In this document: piece by piece, positions 7,339 through 10,211 of the stretch
How positions within the stretch are numbered: position 1 is the first letter of the stretch
Layout: the number at the start of each line of letters is the position of its first letter
Origin: Zoogloea sp.
GTDB taxonomy: Bacteria > Pseudomonadota > Gammaproteobacteria > Burkholderiales > Rhodocyclaceae
Reading direction: 5' to 3'
Assembly: GCA_016790385.1 (NCBI GenBank)
Contig: JAEUNV010000064.1
Location: forward strand, 1 to 10,211
DNA: 10,211 nucleotides
The notes under the pieces: model-generated
The model's database searches: none
Seen by the model: only the letters and a program-made list of their open reading frames with translations
What the model was told of the DNA's origin: nothing
Position numbers and translations under genes: made by a program

Positions 7339-7360
7339 TTAATAGATACAACCCTACACT
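7332..7360 (+). promoter_or_regulatory. Proposed sigma-70-type promoter of the regulator gene
   Basis: TGGACA at 7332-7337 (5 of 6 to the -35 consensus) is followed by 17 bp and TACACT at 7355-7360 (4 of 6 to the -10 consensus). The -35 lies within operator palindrome 1, so a protein bound there should block polymerase. Transcription would start near 7367. This is read from consensus only. Confidence 0.5.
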
Positions 7361-7384
7361 AGGACCAATTCATCGCGATGTCAA
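7356..7384 (-). promoter_or_regulatory. Proposed sigma-70-type promoter of the lipid/peroxide operon
   Basis: On the minus strand a perfect TTGACA (7384-7379) is followed by 17 bp and TAGTGT (7361-7356), a weak -10 with 3 of 6 matches. Its -10 overlaps that of the divergent regulator promoter, so the two promoters face away from a shared centre and should exclude each other. A weak -10 fits a promoter that is kept off or needs activation. Transcription would start near 7349, with palindrome 1 about 10-25 bases downstream. Confidence 0.45.
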
Positions 7385-7385
7385 C

Positions 7386-7404
7386 ATTTTGTCCAGGACA
7401 AAAT
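7386..7404. promoter_or_regulatory. Operator palindrome 2 (19 bp, same core as palindrome 1)
   Basis: This is a perfect 19-bp palindrome centred on A7395, with arms ATTTTGTCC and GGACAAAAT. Its AGGA (7395-7398) is the Shine-Dalgarno of the regulator gene with a 6-nt spacer to the ATG at 7405. It also lies directly upstream of the proposed -35 of the divergent operon. In RNA the same bases could form an 8-bp hairpin with a CAG loop that would hide part of the ribosome-binding site. Autoregulation by the MerR-type protein is the likely role (inference). Confidence 0.72.
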
Positions 7405-8340
7405 ATGAACACAGATCTGCAATCCACTGGCCTGCCTATCGCTGCGGTCGAGCGCGACACCGGTCTCGCCAAGGACACCTTGCGTGTCTGGGAACGTCGC
7501 TACGGATTTCCGCAACCGACGCGCGACCTCAACGGTGAACGGAGCTATCCGCTGGAGCAGGTGGACAAGCTGCGTCTGATCCGGCGCCTGATCGATCAGG
7601 GCCTGCGCCCGTCAAAGATCATCGGCCTCGACGTGAAGGCCCTGGCGGGCATGCTCGACGAGATCGGCAAGCCCCGCGACGGCGGCGACCCGGAACGCAG
7701 CGCCCAGTTCGCGGCCATCCTCAAGTTCGTGCGCCTGCACCTCCATGAGGATCTACGCCGCACCCTGCAACAATTGTTGATGAAGCTCGGCCTGCAACGC
7801 TTCGTCAGCGAGGTGGTGGCGCCCCTCAACCATGTGGTTGGCGACGCCTGGCTGCGTGGTGAGTTGGAAGTCCCGGAAGAGCATCTTTATACCGAGCAGA
7901 TCCAGAACATCCTGCGGGCCGCAATCAGCGCCCACACGACGCTGCGCAGCGGACGGCCGGCGGTGCTGCTGACCACTTTCCCCGATGAGCAGCACGCGCT
8001 CGGCCTGTTGATGGTGGAGGCGACAATCACCCCGGAAGGCGCCTGCTGTGTCTCCCTCGGCACCCAGACGCCCCTGGAGGACATCCGTACCGCCGCGTCC
8101 GGCGGGCGCTTCGACATCGTCGCCGTATCCTTCAGCTCGGCCTACCCGGCGCGCCAGGCCATCGACGGCCTGCGCAGCTTGCGCAGTGGCCTGCCGGAAG
8201 AGATCAGCCTGTGGGCCGGCGGTGCGGCCCTGCACGGTGCAGCGAGGAAGCTGCCCGGCATCACGGTTTTCGAGTCCATCGACGCCCTGCCGGGGGCGCT
8301 CGATGCCTGGCGCAGAACCTACTGCGCCACTCAGGCGTAA
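7405..8340 (+). CDS. litR: MerR family regulator with cobalamin-binding domain (LitR/CarH type photoreceptor)
   Basis: This 311-aa DNA-binding protein has an N-terminal MerR winged helix (9-76) with KDTLRVWERRYGFPQPTRDLNGERSYP at 23-49. A B12-binding helical bundle (about 100-175) precedes a Rossmann-like cobalamin domain (185-305). Relatives bind adenosylcobalamin in the dark as tetramers, sit on operators, and let go when light breaks the Co-C bond. The cap motif Wx9EH is intact (Trp149, Glu159-His160), and ExHxxG (195-200) supplies His197 as the lower cobalt ligand. The residue after the Trp is Leu150, where Thermus CarH has the His that takes the upper cobalt position after light. I chose the ATG at 7405 because AGGA lies 6 nt upstream; the in-frame ATG at 7378 lacks a ribosome-binding site and would place the operator inside the gene. 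It is divergent from the lipid operon and probably represses it and itself. The symbol is by family; carH is an equal alternative. Confidence 0.88.
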   Translation: MNTDLQSTGLPIAAVERDTGLAKDTLRVWERRYGFPQPTRDLNGERSYPLEQVDKLRLIRRLIDQGLRPSKIIGLDVKALAGMLDEIGKPRDGGDPERSAQFAAILKFVRLHLHEDLRRTLQQLLMKLGLQRFVSEVVAPLNHVVGDAWLRGELEVPEEHLYTEQIQNILRAAISAHTTLRSGRPAVLLTTFPDEQHALGLLMVEATITPEGACCVSLGTQTPLEDIRTAASGGRFDIVAVSFSSAYPARQAIDGLRSLRSGLPEEISLWAGGAALHGAARKLPGITVFESIDALPGALDAWRRTYCATQA

Positions 8341-9248
8341 GCCGGGCATGGCGCCTGGCGGCGGGCGGGAACCCTGGTCATGGACCAGTTCCGCAGCGCC
8401 CACTGCCAGACCTCGTCAAGGCCGCAATCTGCCAGCCCCGGAGGTGGCCCCTGCCCCAGAAAATCTAGGGCGTCCACCAGCACCTGGGCAGGCCGCGCAC
8501 CTTCCACGCTACGCGCCAGGGTCTGCTTGGACAGCTTTTCCCCGGCCCCGTTGGTGGCCACGGGAAGATGTGCATAGGCCGGGGTGGGATAGGCAAGCAT
8601 GCGCTGGAGCACGATCTGGCGCGCGGTCGAGTCGAGCAGATCCGCGCCCCGGACCACCTCCGTCACGCCCGTCTCCGCATCATCCACCACCACTGCAAGC
8701 TGGTAGGCAAACAGGCCATCGGCGCGCAGCAGCACAAAATCCCCCACCTCGGCCGACACGTCCTCGTCGATCCCGCCCTGAATGCCGTCCACAAAGGCGA
8801 TTCGCCCCGGTGGCACCCGCAGACGCCAGGCACGGGCCTCGCGGCCGGCGGGCAGGCCGGCTCGACAGGTGCCAGGGTAACGCCGCGTGCCATCCCGGGT
8901 CAGGGTGGAATCCGCCATCTCCTTACGGGTGCAAGCGCAACCGAACAGGTGCCCTTCCGCCTCCAGGCGGGCGAAGGCCTCGCGGTAAGCGGCCGTGCGC
9001 CGGCTTTGCCAAATCACGTCGCCATCCCAGGCAAAGCCGAAAGCTTCAAGGGTGCGCAGGATGCCCTCGGCCGCACCCGGAACACTGCGTGGAACATCCA
9101 CATCCTCAATGCGTAACAACCAACGCCCCTGCCGGCTTCGCGCCGACAGGCAGCTCCCCAGGGCCGCCACCATTGAGCCGAAATGCAGGGGGCCGCTTGG
9201 CGATGGCGCAAATCGCCCGACGGGCGGCGAGTGCGCCGATTCCACCAC
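8331..9248 (-). CDS. gluQ: Glutamyl-Q tRNA(Asp) synthetase
   Basis: This protein of about 305 aa activates glutamate and transfers it to queuosine at position 34 of tRNA(Asp), not to a tRNA end. It resembles the catalytic half of glutamyl-tRNA synthetase and lacks the anticodon-binding domain. The HIGH-type motif is PSPSGPLHFGSM (15-26), with RIEDVDVPR at 46-54. Zinc ligands are Cys104, Cys106, Tyr124 and Cys128, and the KMSKS-type motif is KLSKQ (238-242). The start is uncertain: GTG at 9278 has only a distant GAGG, while GTG at 9248, or 9245, has AGGGA about 4 to 7 nt upstream, so I chose 9248. The last 16 residues are an extra Arg/Pro-rich tail that runs 10 nt into the end of the regulator gene. 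It appears unrelated to the lipid operon. Confidence 0.92.
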   Translation of the reverse strand: MVESAHSPPVGRFAPSPSGPLHFGSMVAALGSCLSARSRQGRWLLRIEDVDVPRSVPGAAEGILRTLEAFGFAWDGDVIWQSRRTAAYREAFARLEAEGHLFGCACTRKEMADSTLTRDGTRRYPGTCRAGLPAGREARAWRLRVPPGRIAFVDGIQGGIDEDVSAEVGDFVLLRADGLFAYQLAVVVDDAETGVTEVVRGADLLDSTARQIVLQRMLAYPTPAYAHLPVATNGAGEKLSKQTLARSVEGARPAQVLVDALDFLGQGPPPGLADCGLDEVWQWALRNWSMTRVPARRQAPCPAYA

Positions 9249-9660
9249 GTCATCCCTGATGCATTTTTCAATTAACACGAAGATACAACCTCAAACAAAT
9301 CATCGACTTAACCGGAACGAATGAAAAACCTATGACTTTCGGCATATTCCGCTGCATGCCATGCCTCCGGATAATCGATTCAACCGCCTGGCTTTTCCTC
9401 ACAAAACCATTGTCGCAGCGATTCAGCAAGCTCCGGATGGTTCTGATATCAGGAGTTCACGATACCGGCCCAGGCCGGTGTGGCGAGACAACAAGAAGCT
9501 TCAATGTTCCGGGAGCGTCCGCAGGGGCCCCGTCCCCTTCAGTCACGAGTACGACCATCGGGAGAAAACCCATGGACATGTGGCACCCCGAGCCAAGCGC
9601 AGCGACCAACGGCATTTTCCGGATTCATCGAACACCCGCGCCCGTCCCGACGTTTTTCCA
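9249..9660. other. Gap between divergent gluQ and the membrane protein gene
   Basis: This 412-bp stretch is less GC-rich than its surroundings, at least up to about 9450, which fits a promoter region. On the minus strand TTGTTT (9298-9293), 17 bp and TTAATT (9275-9270) could be the gluQ promoter; if so, transcription starts after the GTG at 9278, supporting the 9248 start. On the plus strand two frames stay open: 9332-9664, whose stop overlaps the ATG at 9661, and the frame of the membrane protein itself, open from 9325 with an ATG at 9361. Neither has a visible ribosome-binding site or recognisable protein content, so I do not call them genes. Two palindromes lie at 9443-9452 and 9464-9479. 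Confidence 0.45.
9443..9479. repeat. Two close palindromes upstream of the membrane protein gene
   Basis: CTGATATCAG at 9443-9452 is a perfect 10-bp palindrome. ACCGGCC-CA-GGCCGGT at 9464-9479 is a perfect 7-bp inverted repeat around CA. No T-run follows, so it is not a usual intrinsic terminator. They may be regulator sites or chance in GC-rich DNA. Confidence 0.35.
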
Positions 9661-10211
9661 ATGAAATCCGGCAGTTTCCCTCTCTTCAATCAGAACGCGC
9701 AAACCACGGCCGACCCTGGCGGGGCCGTGGCGGCCCAGTCTTACGCGCGACGGATCCACATGCTGGGGCAGCTTGCCGGCATCGTGACCTTGATCGCCCT
9801 ATGGCCCCAGGTCGCCGTGCCCTGGCAGCTCCTCGTATGGTGGGTGGGCACCGGCATTGCCCAGCTGATCCTTGCGGGTCTGGCCTGCCGGGTGCAGCTT
9901 ACGCACCCGGCGATGCCGATCCACGACCCGCTGCTGCGACATTATCTCTTCTCGGCCATTGCCGTGATCGGCGGTGGCGCCTGGGGCAGCCTCGCCCTGG
10001 TCGGTCCCTATGAGGCCGGCCCTCTGGCGCAGGCCATCCTGTTCATGGCCCTGGGTGGCGTCACCCTGACCGGCGCCGGCATCCTGTTCGGAAGTCGCAC
10101 TGCCTATGCGGTGTTCGTCACCGCCGTACAGCTCCCCCTTTTCATCCAGACGGTGGTCAATCCACCCTCAACCCTGCCCCATTCCAGCGTCTTTCTCGGA
10201 ATGTTCGTGCT
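9661..10211 (+). CDS. N-terminal part of a multi-pass membrane protein, probably a sensor, cut by the window edge
   Basis: The visible 183 residues contain a polar N-terminus of about 33 residues and then hydrophobic segments at roughly 35-53, 54-76, 94-115, 122-144 and 148-166, with a sixth beginning near 175. Short basic or polar turns separate them. Five to six helices at the start of a long gene are typical of the membrane sensor part of diguanylate cyclases, phosphodiesterases or histidine kinases, but no signalling domain lies within the window, so the function is inference. The ATG at 9661 has no clear Shine-Dalgarno. Met34 (9760) has only a weak GGA upstream, and the frame is open back to 9325. 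The coding sequence is likely real because the frame, hydrophobic pattern and codon use agree over 550 bases. Confidence 0.65.
   Translation, partial: MKSGSFPLFNQNAQTTADPGGAVAAQSYARRIHMLGQLAGIVTLIALWPQVAVPWQLLVWWVGTGIAQLILAGLACRVQLTHPAMPIHDPLLRHYLFSAIAVIGGGAWGSLALVGPYEAGPLAQAILFMALGGVTLTGAGILFGSRTAYAVFVTAVQLPLFIQTVVNPPSTLPHSSVFLGMFV

Larger units (their letters stand above)
7312..7413. repeat. Inverted repeat joining the two divergent gene starts
   Basis: The two ends of the regulatory region are near-copies in opposite orientation. Read outward on each strand, both arms have TTGTCCAGGACAAA, then a 2- or 4-base spacer ending in T or TC, then ATGAACACA. The left arm covers 7338-7312 on the minus strand and the right arm 7389-7413 on the plus strand. 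Each arm contains an operator palindrome, the Shine-Dalgarno AGGA, the start codon and the codons for Met-Asn-Thr. The match continues into coding sequence, which suggests that one gene start was copied from the other by an inverted duplication, or that all of these bases are under shared regulatory selection. Confidence 0.8.

Noticed and set aside
7361..7368. AGGACCAA as a third operator copy between the two palindromes
   Set aside because: Only one degenerate half-site matches. The left half is absent and the spacing to the other centres (29 and 34 bp) is irregular.
7378..7404. Upstream in-frame ATG at 7378 as the regulator's start
   Set aside because: It has no ribosome-binding site and would put operator palindrome 2 inside the gene. 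ATG 7405 has AGGA at a good distance and gives the usual N-terminus.
8368..8392. Hairpin after the regulator gene (CTGGTC-ATG-GACCAG with GGAA/TTCC flanks) as a terminator
   Set aside because: No T-run follows on either strand, and it lies within the gluQ coding end. It may be a weak structure but is not a convincing intrinsic terminator.
1..10211. CRISPR array, tRNA, rRNA, insertion sequence or phage attachment site
   Set aside because: Reading through, I saw no regular direct repeats, no cloverleaf sequence, no transposase and no integrase. The genes form an ordinary chromosomal arrangement.

Overview
The window is a GC-rich, tightly packed bacterial chromosome segment. Gene content and codon use suggest a beta- or gammaproteobacterium, possibly of Rhodocyclales type. 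That placement is inference; no rRNA or other marker is present to confirm it.

Layout. From about 7320 down to 1 the minus strand carries one long run of genes. In transcription order they are: a 69-aa one-helix membrane protein, an exported glutathione peroxidase-like protein, a type IB GTP cyclohydrolase (FolE2), an FAD amine oxidase-like protein, a DUF1365 protein, a cyclopropane-fatty-acid-synthase-family methyltransferase, a periplasmic chalcone isomerase-like protein, a GPH/MFS_2-type transporter, a DUF3833 lipoprotein, and the first codons of a further gene cut by the window edge. The last five complete genes and DUF1365 overlap each other by 1 to 17 nt, and the other gaps are 3 to 37 nt, so the run looks like a single operon of at least ten genes. 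Divergent from it on the plus strand is a MerR-type regulator with a cobalamin-binding domain (LitR/CarH family photoreceptor type). After it, convergent and overlapping by 10 nt, comes gluQ (glutamyl-Q tRNA(Asp) synthetase) on the minus strand. After a gap of about 410 bp, the start of a multi-pass membrane protein runs off the right edge on the plus strand.

How it works together. The regulator and the operon share a highly symmetrical control region at about 7312-7413. Two perfect palindromes with the same TTGTCC-N-GGACAA core lie 63 bp apart, six helical turns. Each overlaps the ribosome-binding site of one gene, and the two proposed promoters meet at a shared -10 region. The economical reading is that a B12/light-sensing repressor controls itself and a lipid-modification and peroxide-defence operon. 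The FAD protein, DUF1365, CFA-family enzyme, CHI-like, transporter and DUF3833 set resembles gene sets known from singlet-oxygen and light responses (such as the RpoE-ChrR regulon of Rhodobacter, where related genes make furan-type fatty acids). No photolyase or carotenoid gene is in this window. The most interesting points are the symmetrical control region, the replaced upper-axial histidine position in the regulator, and the altered bicarbonate-site residues in the CFA-family enzyme.
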